Origin: Bacteroidales bacterium UBA1205
GTDB taxonomy: Bacteria > Bacteroidota > Bacteroidia > Bacteroidales > WCHB1-69
DNA: 41,906 nt
Reading direction: 5' to 3'
NCBI GenBank assembly: GCA_002309615.1
Contig: DBXT01000026.1
Location: 322 to 42,227, forward strand
The notes below the pieces were generated by a model, which was not told where the DNA came from, made no database searches, and worked only from the letters and a program-made list of their open reading frames with translations. How positions within the stretch are numbered: position 1 is the first letter of the stretch; each line of letters opens with the position of its first letter. Shown here in pieces: positions 8,338-17,683 of this stretch. Position numbers and translations under genes: made by a program.

Positions 8338-9129
8338 TTACGACTTGCTTTTGTAAATCAATCGTTTAGCTATATTTATCAACCATAGCGGGCATATTTT
8401 TACCAAACCTATAAACAAGTAGTTAATACATCCCGGTATCACTCTTTTTCTTCCTTTCATCAAGGCATTAATGCCTTTGCGTGCCACTTTTTGAGGGGAT
8501 AGCATAATGTGCAGTTTGCACAGCAGGTGCCGCATCTTGGGAGATAGTTGGTAAAGAGAAGTATCCACTGCACCGGGTGCAATGTAGCATACGTTTACAT
8601 GATAGTCGTTTAACTCATAGTGAAGCGACAGCGTAAAGTTTTTGATATACATTTTGCTATTGGCATAGGTTGCCAAAGTAGGAAAGGTCATCCATGCTGC
8701 AATGGAAGCCACATTGAGGATATATCCTTTTTGTCTTTTTCGCATCTCATCGCCGAACAAGCGGCAAAGCATGGTAGGAGTGGTAATATGCAATTGGGTA
8801 ATGGTTAATATTTTTTCCGGAGGAGCTTCGTGAAGCATATTCCAAAAGAACATGCCGGCATTATTGACCAATACCTCTATTTCCATATTGTTTTGCATGC
8901 AAAAATGATATACCTCTTCGGCGGCATGACTTAAGGAAAGGTCTATTACAAAATATCGTGTTTCAACACCAAATTGACGATGAATATCCGTAGCGGCTTG
9001 TATGCATTCAGCCTCTTGATTGCTGACAATGAACACAGCATAGGAACGTGAAGCCAGCTGGCGGGCATATTCATAACCTATGCCCGAACTGCCTCCGGTA
9101 ATTAAAGCCCATGATTTTTTTTGTTCCAT
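8338..9129 (-). CDS. SDR-family NAD(P)-dependent oxidoreductase
   Basis: 263 residues, classical short-chain dehydrogenase layout. The cofactor loop is TGGSSGIGYEYARQLA (TGxxxGIG, about residues 11-17); VNNAGMF is the NNAG motif; the catalytic set has Ser in VASIAAWMTF and the YxxxK pair in YANSKMYIK. The C-terminus is a basic, hydrophobic tail (VKICPLWLINIAKRLIY) that may associate with membrane. The substrate is unknown. The start codon overlaps the stop of the VOC gene by one base (TAATG), so the pair is translationally coupled and probably acts in one pathway. NADP preference is likely but not decided by sequence alone. Confidence 0.9.
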   Translation of the reverse strand: MEQKKSWALITGGSSGIGYEYARQLASRSYAVFIVSNQEAECIQAATDIHRQFGVETRYFVIDLSLSHAAEEVYHFCMQNNMEIEVLVNNAGMFFWNMLHEAPPEKILTITQLHITTPTMLCRLFGDEMRKRQKGYILNVASIAAWMTFPTLATYANSKMYIKNFTLSLHYELNDYHVNVCYIAPGAVDTSLYQLSPKMRHLLCKLHIMLSPQKVARKGINALMKGRKRVIPGCINYLFIGLVKICPLWLINIAKRLIYKSKS

Positions 9130-10196
9130 TATTGTTCCATTAATCGTAGCAAGTGCAATAATATATCGGGCAATGGTTTTTCTCTGTTTTTGTTTTTGAG
9201 GTTAAGATAAATACCCATTTTTTTGAGTAGAGGTATTTTTTCCGTTTCCACATATTCCACCAATGTGCCGGAAGGGTCTTCGTTATAGGCAAAATGTCCT
9301 GTGGCTTCTCCCATGTCAAAACGTCCTGATTTTTTCCGGCTGTCTATGGTAAAAGGATAACCATATTCTTCACATCGTTTTTCCAAAGCGGTCATGTTGG
9401 TAACATCAAAACATAATTGTATAAAACCTATGTCTCCCCACATACGTCCGTCAAATATTTTATGTATATCGGTACGGTCAAGCGATTGCACCAATTCTAT
9501 TTGTGAATTACCGAACACTTTGGAAAAAGAGCCTTTGCGGGCTTGGCTATGGGTGAGCAGCACTCTTCTGAATTGTCCGGGAGTGCCTAAATAGGAAAAG
9601 TCGTCAAATGTGCCGCTTTGGTCGCTCAACACAACATCATATTCCAATATGTTTTTATAAAAAGCCATGGATTTTTCCATATCTTGTGTGCCTATCATTA
9701 CACCATATACCCCTCCGCAATGAAAATGCCGGTTCATATACCAATTGTCACCGGCTACTATTTGGAATAAGTTTTTATACGGGTCGCGGACAAAAAAAGA
9801 TTTTTTCCCGTCCTTATCGGTGAAAACAGGACTGATATCAGCTTTTTTTTCTGACAAAAAGCGGTGACTTTCATCTACGTTCTTGCTTTTTATTTTGCAT
9901 GCGAATATGCCTAAGTCGCCCGGCAATATGTCAAATGGGGCAGGATGGGGTGCATGGCTGGTGTGTTGCCATATTTCAAAGCCGCCGCCGCCTTGTAAAT
10001 TGAGGGCTAATATGGCATGACGAGGCCTTTCTGCACCGCCCATATACGGAGCCATGATGTCAGCAATGGCTTTTTCATCAAACATTTTTACTTTCACCCC
10101 GAAATGTGTTTTATACCAATCCCATGCGGGATATACTTCGGGAACACCGATACCGGTTTGTTGTATGCCGGATATAATCACTTTATTGTTGTTCAT
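9129..10196 (-). CDS. Two-domain VOC (glyoxalase/dioxygenase-like) protein
   Basis: 355 residues from the ATG at 10194-10196. A longer frame begins at 10307, but a -7 box at 10221-10228 lies between the two starts, so the shorter form is chosen. The first vicinal-oxygen-chelate module (about residues 1-135) contains GIQQTGIGVPEVYPAWDWYK and FEIWQHTSH. The second (about 140-275) contains GVMIGTQDMEKSMAFYKNIL and GFIQLCFDVTN. A later segment, ATGHFAYNEDPSGTLVEYVE, carries a potential metal-ligand Glu. VOC proteins include glyoxalases, ring-cleavage dioxygenases and resistance proteins; the reaction here is unknown. Coupling to the SDR gene suggests a small-molecule oxidation or detoxification pair (inference). 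Confidence 0.82.
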   Translation of the reverse strand: MNNNKVIISGIQQTGIGVPEVYPAWDWYKTHFGVKVKMFDEKAIADIMAPYMGGAERPRHAILALNLQGGGGFEIWQHTSHAPHPAPFDILPGDLGIFACKIKSKNVDESHRFLSEKKADISPVFTDKDGKKSFFVRDPYKNLFQIVAGDNWYMNRHFHCGGVYGVMIGTQDMEKSMAFYKNILEYDVVLSDQSGTFDDFSYLGTPGQFRRVLLTHSQARKGSFSKVFGNSQIELVQSLDRTDIHKIFDGRMWGDIGFIQLCFDVTNMTALEKRCEEYGYPFTIDSRKKSGRFDMGEATGHFAYNEDPSGTLVEYVETEKIPLLKKMGIYLNLKNKNREKPLPDILLHLLRLMEQ

Positions 10197-10220
10197 GGAT
10201 GTTAAATCTTTGTACAATTG

Positions 10221-10228
10221 CAAAGATA
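10221..10228 (-). promoter_or_regulatory. Probable -7 box for the VOC-SDR operon
   Basis: TATCTTTG on the minus strand, 24 nt upstream of the ATG at 10196. Its position argues against the longer reading frame starting at 10307. Confidence 0.6.
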
Positions 10229-10345
10229 ACATTTTTTTGTGTGTTATGCCGCATTTGCACATGCTGAACAAAAACAATGACGAACCGTTAATCAAACAAA
10301 ACGGCATTCATATTTGTTGTTGCCGGCTTGTAAGAAAAAAAATTG

Positions 10346-10353
10346 TATTTTTG
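10346..10353 (+). promoter_or_regulatory. Probable -7 box for ettA
   Basis: TATTTTTG matches TAnnTTTG, 26 nt before the ATG at 10380, supporting that ATG over an in-frame upstream one at 10314. Confidence 0.55.
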
Positions 10354-10379
10354 TAAAATATTCATTAAACATACATGTT

Positions 10380-12056
10380 ATGGCTGACGACAAAAAAATT
10401 ATTTTTTCCATGGTGAATGTAAGCAAGACTTACAATCCGGGAAAACAGGTGTTAAAAAATATCTATTTATCGTTTTATTATGGTGCTAAAATAGGGGTTT
10501 TGGGTTTAAATGGTGCCGGAAAATCCTCACTTTTAAAAATTATTGCCGGAGAGGATAAATCATTTACGGGCGAGGTGGTTTTTTCTCCGGGTTATTCGGT
10601 GGGATATCTGCCTCAAGAGCCGGTATTGGATAAAAACAAAACGGTTAAAGAAGTGGTGATGGAAGGTGTAGGCGAAGTGGTAGCCATACTCAAAGAATAT
10701 GACGAGGTGAATAATAAATTTGCCGAGCCCATGAGCGATGAAGAGATGACCCGCCTTATCAACCGTCAAGGAGAACTCACCGAATTGATAGACCAATATG
10801 ATGCTTGGGAATTGGATGCTAAGTTGAATCGTGCCATGGATGCGCTCAATTGTCCCGATGCGAATGCTTCCATTGCCACCCTTTCGGGCGGAGAACGCCG
10901 CAGAGTGGCATTGTGCCGTTTGTTGTTGCAAGAGCCCGATGTGCTGTTGTTGGATGAGCCTACCAACCATTTGGATGCCGAATCGGTACAATGGCTCGAA
11001 GTTCATTTGCGACAATATAAAGGAACGGTGATAGCGGTAACGCATGACAGGTATTTTTTGGATAATGTTGCCGGCTGGATATTGGAATTGGATAGAGGGG
11101 AGGGTATTCCATGGCAAGGAAATTACTCTTCTTGGCTGGACCAAAAATCCAAACGCTTGCAAATGGAACAAAAGCAAGAATCCAAACGACAAAAAACTTT
11201 GGAACGCGAGTTGGAATGGGTGCGTATGTCGCCCAAAGCCCGTCAGGCAAAATCCAAGGCTCGTTTGAACGCTTACGATAAATTGCTCAACGAAGATGTA
11301 AAAGAAAAAGAAGAAAAATTGGAGATTTTTATCCCCAACGGTCCCCGTTTGGGCAATAATGTGATAGAAGCTAAAAATGTTACTAAAATATTCGGAGACA
11401 AGGTGTTGTATGAAAATCTGAATTTCACCTTGCCTCCTAATGCCATTATAGGCATTATCGGTCCTAACGGAGCCGGTAAAACCACATTATTCCGCTTGAT
11501 AATGGGGTTGGACAAGCCCGACAAAGGAGAATTTTTGATAGGCGACACAGTAAAATTGGGTTATGTAGACCAACAGCATACAGAAATAGACCCCGAAAAA
11601 ACGGTGTATGAAACCATCTCCGCAGGAGCGGAACAAATGATGTTGGGAGGCAGACTTATCAATGCCAGAGCCTATATTGCCCGTTTTAATTTCAGCGGGG
11701 CCGACCAAGGCAAAAAAACGGGTGTGCTGTCCGGAGGAGAACGCAACCGCTTGCATTTAGCCATGACTTTGAAATCGGAAGCCAATGTATTGCTGTTGGA
11801 TGAGCCCACCAACGATATAGATATCAATACCCTGAGAGCCTTGGAAGAAGCGTTGGAAAATTTTGCGGGTTGTGCCGTAATCATCTCCCACGACCGTTGG
11901 TTTTTGGATAGAGTATGTACTCATATTCTCGCTTTTGAAGGAGATGCACAATTATATTTCTTTGAAGGCACTTACACCGAATACGAAGAAAATCGTAAAA
12001 AACGACTCGGAACGGAAATACATCGTTTCCATTATAAAAAATTGATGGAGAAATAA
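10380..12056 (+). CDS. ettA: Energy-dependent translational throttle protein EttA (ABC-F ATPase)
   Basis: 558 residues, matching the ~555 of EttA. Two ABC cassettes are present. The first has Walker A GLNGAGKSS, signature LSGGERRRVALCRLLL, Walker B DVLLLDEPTNHLDAESV and HDRYFLDNVAGWILELDRGE. A charged linker follows (ELEWVRMSPKARQAKSKARL), the ABC-F P-site tRNA interaction motif region. The second cassette has GPNGAGKTT, LSGGERNRLH and LLLDEPTNDIDI. The first cassette contains the EttA-type arm. EttA binds the ribosomal E site and gates entry into elongation according to energy state. In-frame sequence extends to 10314, but the promoter and alignment to the family N-terminus favour the ATG at 10380. 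It converges with comEC, 4 nt apart. Confidence 0.95.
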   Translation: MADDKKIIFSMVNVSKTYNPGKQVLKNIYLSFYYGAKIGVLGLNGAGKSSLLKIIAGEDKSFTGEVVFSPGYSVGYLPQEPVLDKNKTVKEVVMEGVGEVVAILKEYDEVNNKFAEPMSDEEMTRLINRQGELTELIDQYDAWELDAKLNRAMDALNCPDANASIATLSGGERRRVALCRLLLQEPDVLLLDEPTNHLDAESVQWLEVHLRQYKGTVIAVTHDRYFLDNVAGWILELDRGEGIPWQGNYSSWLDQKSKRLQMEQKQESKRQKTLERELEWVRMSPKARQAKSKARLNAYDKLLNEDVKEKEEKLEIFIPNGPRLGNNVIEAKNVTKIFGDKVLYENLNFTLPPNAIIGIIGPNGAGKTTLFRLIMGLDKPDKGEFLIGDTVKLGYVDQQHTEIDPEKTVYETISAGAEQMMLGGRLINARAYIARFNFSGADQGKKTGVLSGGERNRLHLAMTLKSEANVLLLDEPTNDIDINTLRALEEALENFAGCAVIISHDRWFLDRVCTHILAFEGDAQLYFFEGTYTEYEENRKKRLGTEIHRFHYKKLMEK

Positions 12057-12060
12057 AAGC

Positions 12061-14112
12061 TTAAGGTAGTTTAACAACCAAAGCTTGCCGACTTAAATCA
12101 TGATATGCAATGTGAAGCCGGTCGCATTGCTGTAACAACTTTTCTCTGCGATAAGGCGAAAAATCATTGTCTATAATCAGCATATCAAAATCAATGCTTT
12201 TTTGTATGGCATCCATATGATAGTTTTGATTGTTGCCAAGAACCAAAAAATCCACTTTTAAACAAGGTGTATCCAAAGGAATCAGCAGCGTGTCAAGCAC
12301 CAGGCAACTATAGTTGCCCAATTGAAAATAATGTCGGTCTTGTATGGGGTAAATGTTTTTTATTCTATTGAGGCATCTATGATTATTGCAAGCAAAATCG
12401 CTATAGGCCAAGCTTTGTTCATCGGTACAATAATTGTAGCAATTTTTACCATAGAAATAGTCTATTACTACTGAGGACGGTGTATGATAAAATACTATTT
12501 CTTCCCGCCGCAATAATTTTATTTGACATTTGAGTTCCAGGCAAAAGAATAATATAAGTGCCCCAAAAGCCGTCCACATATAGCGTTTGTATTTGTATAC
12601 CAAAAATATAAGAGTGCATAAGATAATGAGGTATAATAATATGGTTTGCGTGATGGAAAAAGCAATGCCGGTAGTGGAGGAGCCGGGTAAGGAATTTATG
12701 CCGGCAATACATGCGTTTACCATTTTTATCATCCATGACAACAGATGGGAAAACAGGGTGAACAAAGGCGGTATCCAATAAGTGCATAATACAATAATGC
12801 CACAGCCTATAATAAATGGAGCGATGCCTACCACCACAGTGTTGGTTAATAAAAAATAATTGGGAAACCGATGAAAGTAATACATGGAAAGAGGAGCCGT
12901 AAATAATTGGGCTACTACGGATACACAAATTATCCCCACAAAATATTCCGCTACGGGGTTGTCTATATGGATATAGTCTTTCATCAAATTGACTATCCAT
13001 AATATACCGAATACTGCCAAATAAGAGAATTGGAATCCTATGTCAAATATCAACAAAGGATTGATCATCAATAAAAAAAACATGGAAGCTAATAGACTGT
13101 TGTAGGTATTGTTTTGCTGTTGGAATAGTTGCCCTATGCTTACAAACGTAAACATGGTGGCAGCTCTCATCACCGAAGGGGATAGTCCTGTGATGCAGGC
13201 ATATAGCCAAATGCCGGCAAGCGTAAGCATGCTTTTTAATTGTTTACCGTATTTTCTTTTGTCAAGAAAAGATAATAGAAAGTTAATGATTAAATAAATA
13301 ATTCCGACATGCATACCCGAAACGCATAGTATGTGGCTTGCTCCGGCAGAAGCATATTGCCGAGATAATTCGGTATCCATATTGTCATCAAATCCGAGTA
13401 GCATAGCCGCAATAACGCTATATTCGTCAACCTCAAGTCCGCTCTGTTGCAATATGCGTAAAAACACATTGCGTAATTGTGCCGAAACACGCAATATCGC
13501 ATTTCCTTGCTGATGTGCCAGCAGATGCCATTGCGGACCTTTGCAATAGGCTTGATAATAAATATTTTTGAGGTTAAGATATCGTTTATAATTGAATTCG
13601 TCCGGATTTTTAGGTCCGGATATCTCGTTTATCTTTGTGCTTATCAATAGTTTATCTCCGTATTGCAGGTTCGATGCCATGCTGTCTTTTTGTAAATAAA
13701 GCAATATTTTGGTATTGGCATTCATCCACTTGTTTTGGTTTTCCATTTGGGTGATTTTACCTATAATTTTTATACTTTTTTCTTTTTCTATAGGTATTTC
13801 ATTTACAAGCAGTATAAAATTTTGCGAAGAAGAGTTGTGGATGTCGTCCGGCACCTGTTGCCGCAGATAACGAAAAGTTTGGGTGTGGATAATACCCAAT
13901 AGCACAAAGCATATTAGCAAAATAGCGGAAAATCGATAAGTATGTTGTTTGTGTTTGGAGACAATGTAGTATCCTGTAATAATAATTATTACAATAGCCG
14001 GCAGGGCTATATAAAAAGGCAAAATGCTATCTACGGCATAATATGCCGCTAGAATACCTGTTACAAAAGCACATAACAGGCGGAATAGGGGGTGCTTCGA
14101 CCACACCGGCAT
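12061..14112 (-). CDS. comEC: ComEC/Rec2 family DNA-uptake channel protein
   Basis: 683 residues. Hydrophobic helices at about 10-70 precede an OB-like N-terminal (DUF4131) domain. The Competence domain starts near residue 220 with the hallmark ASGASHIL-like sequence, here YASAGASHILCVSGMHVGII, followed by about eight membrane helices to roughly residue 510. The C-terminal ~150 residues resemble the metallo-beta-lactamase-like tail of ComEC, but no HxHxDH motif is visible, as is common in Bacteroidota. In transformable bacteria ComEC moves single-stranded DNA across the inner membrane. It is the last gene of the apparent guaA operon, starting 14 nt after the peptide-binding lipoprotein gene. 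Confidence 0.9.
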   Translation of the reverse strand: MPVWSKHPLFRLLCAFVTGILAAYYAVDSILPFYIALPAIVIIIITGYYIVSKHKQHTYRFSAILLICFVLLGIIHTQTFRYLRQQVPDDIHNSSSQNFILLVNEIPIEKEKSIKIIGKITQMENQNKWMNANTKILLYLQKDSMASNLQYGDKLLISTKINEISGPKNPDEFNYKRYLNLKNIYYQAYCKGPQWHLLAHQQGNAILRVSAQLRNVFLRILQQSGLEVDEYSVIAAMLLGFDDNMDTELSRQYASAGASHILCVSGMHVGIIYLIINFLLSFLDKRKYGKQLKSMLTLAGIWLYACITGLSPSVMRAATMFTFVSIGQLFQQQNNTYNSLLASMFFLLMINPLLIFDIGFQFSYLAVFGILWIVNLMKDYIHIDNPVAEYFVGIICVSVVAQLFTAPLSMYYFHRFPNYFLLTNTVVVGIAPFIIGCGIIVLCTYWIPPLFTLFSHLLSWMIKMVNACIAGINSLPGSSTTGIAFSITQTILLYLIILCTLIFLVYKYKRYMWTAFGALILFFCLELKCQIKLLRREEIVFYHTPSSVVIDYFYGKNCYNYCTDEQSLAYSDFACNNHRCLNRIKNIYPIQDRHYFQLGNYSCLVLDTLLIPLDTPCLKVDFLVLGNNQNYHMDAIQKSIDFDMLIIDNDFSPYRREKLLQQCDRLHIAYHDLSRQALVVKLP

Positions 14113-14126
14113 GGGTTATAGTGTTT

Positions 14127-15767
14127 TTATTTGTTTATAATTTTTATATTCTTTAAAGTCAATAAGTTCATACTGTTGTTTTCCATCCCTTGAACGTTGT
14201 TGCCGACAAAACGAAGCACTCTGTCATAATATAGAACCACCACAGGTGCGTCGCAAGTCATCAAGCTGTCCATTTGCCGATAGTATTGATTACGAAGGCT
14301 ATCGTTGACAGTGGCTTGTGACAATTGGTACAAACGGTCAAAAGACGGATTGTGATAGTGTGTATAATTGGGTCCGTTAGGACAAAAATTCTTGGAATAA
14401 AATAAAGAAAGATAGTTCTCTGCATCGGGATAATCGGCAATCCATGATCCTCTGAAAAAAGGTATTTCCGATTTGGAAATAAATTGTCTTAACATGGCCG
14501 GTTGAATTTTTATCATCTCTACATGAATGCCTATTTGTTCCAGTTCGTGAGCGATATATTGGGTGATATCCATATAACTTTCTGTAACATATAATTTTAC
14601 CGGCGGCATGTTTTTTCCTTCGGGAAAACCTGCTTTTGCCAACAGCATACGGGCTTTTTGCGGGTCGTAGTCATAGCCGTAGTTCGCGCTATCGCAATAT
14701 GGCGGCATTCCGTAGGGTATTATGCCGTGTGTACCGGCTATACCTATATTGCTACGCAAAAAACGCAACATTTTTTTTCTATCAAAGCCGTAATTGATAG
14801 CTTGTCTTACTTCTTTAATCAGTAAAGGATTGTTCCGGTCATTTTTTTCCATCAAAAATCCTAAATATTCAGTATTGAGATAGGGCATGGAAAGCATGTG
14901 TATTTTTTTATGATAAACGGGGTTCAGTTGTCCGTTCCGAGTCAGCAGTTCGTCTTTGTAAGAGGCGTCTAATCCGGACATAAAGTCCAGATTTCCTTTA
15001 ACAAACTCCATAAACACCGATTGTTTGTCTATGATAAACGAAATAGCAACGGCGTCAATATAGGGCAGGGCAATGTTTTGGCTGTCGCGTTCAAAATAGA
15101 GGGGGTTTTTCACCAATATCAGTTTTACCCCTTCTTTCCATGTTTTGAACATAAAAGGACCTGTTCCTACAGGATATTTACGAAAATCTTTGCCGTATTT
15201 TTCCACCACTTCACGGGGTACTACCGAGCAATATTGCATAGAAAGCAAGCCTAAAAAAGGAGGGAAAGCGTTTTTTAGGTGAATGATAACAGTAGTATCA
15301 TCGGGAGTGGATATATCCAATGTATTGTCGGCTTTGCGTTTTACGTTAGTAAACACCCACGCTCCGGGCGAAGCCACCTGAGGGTCTACCAAGCGGTTGA
15401 AACTATATGCCACATCGGAGGCTGTCATGCGTCGTTTGTCGGGAAAACGATAGAAATCGGTTTGATGAAAATACACATCGTTTCTAAGGTGAAAGGTATA
15501 GGTTTTGCCGTCGGGGGAAATGGTCCACGAATCAGCCAAACAAGGTAATATGTTCAAATTGCTGTCTAATTGAACCAAACTGTTGTATAACTGATTGCAA
15601 GGCCAGATGTTGGCTTGGTCTTTCGCAAAGGCGGGGTCAAGAGATGTTATCCCTGCCGATTCATTGTAGCGAAACACGGTACGATTTTCCTCTTGCCGGT
15701 TCATATTGCATCCTGCCAACAAGAGCAGGAGCAAATATAAAAGACAATTTGTTAATGTCGCTTTCAT
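14127..15767 (-). CDS. Peptide/oligopeptide-type ABC transporter substrate-binding lipoprotein (SBP family 5)
   Basis: 546 residues. A type II signal peptide ends in the lipobox LLAGC (Cys about 20). Family 5 solute-binding landmarks follow: GITSLDPAFAKDQANIWPCN, LADSWTISPDGKTYTFHLRN, VYFH, YPVGTGPFMFKTW, EVRQAINYGFDRKKML, KARMLLAKAGFPEGKN and GSWIADYPDAENYLSLFYS. It should bind peptides or similar ligands at the outer face of the inner membrane, or act from the outer membrane as a lipoprotein. No permease or ATPase genes are adjacent, so its transporter partner is elsewhere or it serves as an orphan receptor. The ATG directly abuts the stop codon of the LysM gene (TAGATG), implying co-translation. 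Confidence 0.92.
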   Translation of the reverse strand: MKATLTNCLLYLLLLLLAGCNMNRQEENRTVFRYNESAGITSLDPAFAKDQANIWPCNQLYNSLVQLDSNLNILPCLADSWTISPDGKTYTFHLRNDVYFHQTDFYRFPDKRRMTASDVAYSFNRLVDPQVASPGAWVFTNVKRKADNTLDISTPDDTTVIIHLKNAFPPFLGLLSMQYCSVVPREVVEKYGKDFRKYPVGTGPFMFKTWKEGVKLILVKNPLYFERDSQNIALPYIDAVAISFIIDKQSVFMEFVKGNLDFMSGLDASYKDELLTRNGQLNPVYHKKIHMLSMPYLNTEYLGFLMEKNDRNNPLLIKEVRQAINYGFDRKKMLRFLRSNIGIAGTHGIIPYGMPPYCDSANYGYDYDPQKARMLLAKAGFPEGKNMPPVKLYVTESYMDITQYIAHELEQIGIHVEMIKIQPAMLRQFISKSEIPFFRGSWIADYPDAENYLSLFYSKNFCPNGPNYTHYHNPSFDRLYQLSQATVNDSLRNQYYRQMDSLMTCDAPVVVLYYDRVLRFVGNNVQGMENNSMNLLTLKNIKIINK

Positions 15768-17678
15768 CTATTGGTCGGTATGTTTCCCCGATACATTCTG
15801 TGTGGCTTCGTAAAAATGGTAGTCACTGATTTTGAATATATTGGTGAAAGTATTTTCTTGCAAAAAATCTCCGTTGGGAATAAATTTGAATTGTGTGGAA
15901 AGTAAAGCTTTGTTGGGTGCATCATAAGGAGCAAAAGCGGTTCCTTTTTCACACAGGCTGCTCAAAAAATAATAGGTTAAGTCATATCCTTGAAAAGCAA
16001 AATGGTCCAAGGTGGGTTCTATATTGTATTTCATACGGAATCTGTCCAGAAAATTGATAACGGCCGGTTTGGAATAATCTACAAAATATTGGCTGATATA
16101 ATGTGTTTTGAATTCCATAAAATATTCCGATTCTATGTTATCGTATTCCAACCACGATTCGGGAGCTATTAAGGTTACGTTTTCGTATTTTTGGGCGTGC
16201 ATGGTCTGCATGAAATTGGTAACGGTAATTTCTCCTTCAAAAAAGGTGAAGATATAATTTTCACAATTCGGGTTAATAGCCGATTTAACACCTGCTATAC
16301 CTGCCGATTGTATATTAATTTCTTGAATATGGATATTGCTGTTGGCAAAAATCGATTGAAAAGTATTGGTATAAGCAACGGCTTTTGCTTTTTCTTTTGA
16401 AGATGGGTTGTTGACAATTATTATGTTAGCCGTTTGGTGCATGTCAACAAGGTATTTGGCAAATTTAACGGCTTGGGCGTTATACGATGCCGCTGCTTTG
16501 TATACATAAGCATTTGAGCCTGTTCCTTCGTAGGTTACAGAAAAAGGATTTACCAAACATATTTTTTGATTTTGTGCATATTGGCACAATTTTGTAAATT
16601 CTTTGCCGAAAAACGGACCTATAATCAAATCGGCATTTTTCAGTTCCCCGCTGCTGATGAGTTTATCCATTTTAACAGATGACAGGTTGTTGACATCTTC
16701 CACTTTGAGGTCTATGCGTATGTCGGGATATTGTTTGCTGATATCTTCGGTAGCCAATAGCATGGCTTCGTAAAATTGGATAAAAGAAAAGGGTTTGATA
16801 TTGTTATAGGCATCTAAAGATTTAATTTTAGAGGTATTGATGTCTGTTCCTTGGCTGAGATAAAGCGGAATGAACATATATACAGTGTAGTGATTCTTTT
16901 TTTCTCCGATATTCAACAAAGCTTGTTTTACCGTGTTTTCATGTGTTACCACAATGCCGTTTTCTGTCGGATTGGCAGCCACAGTACCGGCTATGTCGGG
17001 AATGTTGATAATTTGTCCGGGAACTATATCGTCACTCAGTCCGGGGTTGGCTGCTTTGATTTCATTGTACGAGGTATTGTATTTACGAGCTATAGCATAC
17101 AATGTTTCTCCCTGTGCAACAGTGTGTTGAATGTTTTCTTTGTGAATAGTGATTGTATTTTTATCGCTATTGTTTTTGTTGTTATTTTTGTCATTGTTGT
17201 TTTTATTGCTATTCGTATTGGTGTTATTACTAATGGAGGTGGCAATAGGGGTGTCTTCCATGTCTATATAAGGCACCACCAAAGTATCACCTATGGATAG
17301 CAAAGTGTTGGTTTTGTATGCATTCAAGCGGTGTAGTTCGGTTTCACTAATGCCTCTGTTACGAGCTATTTTATACCAAGTATCTCCGGCTTGCACCACA
17401 TAATATTCCACGGAAGCATCGGAAACGGGTATGTATAATATTTGATCGATGGAGAGCATTTTTTCCGCCTTGGGATTATGTTTAATAATGGTGTTTACCG
17501 GCACGTTGTACATTGCCGAAAGGCGAGACAAAGTTTGCCCTTGTACCACTTTGTGAACGTAGAATAGATGTTGGTCTATAATAGCGGTTTTATCTGATTT
17601 TACCGCTTGTGCCCATACACTTGTTGTGACAATGCACAAACAAAACAATAAGCATATAAATTTACGCATCATAATCAT
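15768..17678 (-). CDS. Exported protein with three LysM domains and a type I periplasmic-binding-protein-like domain
   Basis: About 636 residues from the ATG at 17676-17678; ATGs at 17672 and 17669 are also possible, and a GTG at 17693 would overlap guaA. The signal peptide ends SVWAQ. Three LysM modules are visible: VVQGQTLSRLSAMYNVPV, VQAGDTWYKIARNRGISE and VAQGETLYAIARKYNTSY. An Asn/Lys/Asp-rich linker separates modules two and three. From about residue 255 the protein resembles the ligand-binding fold of ANF receptors and Leu/Ile/Val-binding proteins (FIPLYLS, ADLIIGPFFGKEFTKL, NPFSVTYEG, FAFQGYDLTYYFLSSL). LysM modules bind peptidoglycan; a wall-tethered receptor or cell-wall enzyme regulator is inferred. 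It sits between guaA and a peptide-binding lipoprotein gene. Confidence 0.85.
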   Translation of the reverse strand: MIMMRKFICLLFCLCIVTTSVWAQAVKSDKTAIIDQHLFYVHKVVQGQTLSRLSAMYNVPVNTIIKHNPKAEKMLSIDQILYIPVSDASVEYYVVQAGDTWYKIARNRGISETELHRLNAYKTNTLLSIGDTLVVPYIDMEDTPIATSISNNTNTNSNKNNNDKNNNKNNSDKNTITIHKENIQHTVAQGETLYAIARKYNTSYNEIKAANPGLSDDIVPGQIINIPDIAGTVAANPTENGIVVTHENTVKQALLNIGEKKNHYTVYMFIPLYLSQGTDINTSKIKSLDAYNNIKPFSFIQFYEAMLLATEDISKQYPDIRIDLKVEDVNNLSSVKMDKLISSGELKNADLIIGPFFGKEFTKLCQYAQNQKICLVNPFSVTYEGTGSNAYVYKAAASYNAQAVKFAKYLVDMHQTANIIIVNNPSSKEKAKAVAYTNTFQSIFANSNIHIQEINIQSAGIAGVKSAINPNCENYIFTFFEGEITVTNFMQTMHAQKYENVTLIAPESWLEYDNIESEYFMEFKTHYISQYFVDYSKPAVINFLDRFRMKYNIEPTLDHFAFQGYDLTYYFLSSLCEKGTAFAPYDAPNKALLSTQFKFIPNGDFLQENTFTNIFKISDYHFYEATQNVSGKHTDQ

Positions 17679-17683
17679 TTTTT

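Noticed and set aside
10560..11192. 210-codon open frame on the minus strand
   Set aside because: It lies wholly inside ettA, antisense, with no recognisable family and composition expected of a shadow frame.
17130..17230. Short-period repeats that might suggest a small CRISPR or tandem array
   Set aside because: They encode the Asn/Lys/Asp-rich linker of the LysM protein; there are no regular spacers.
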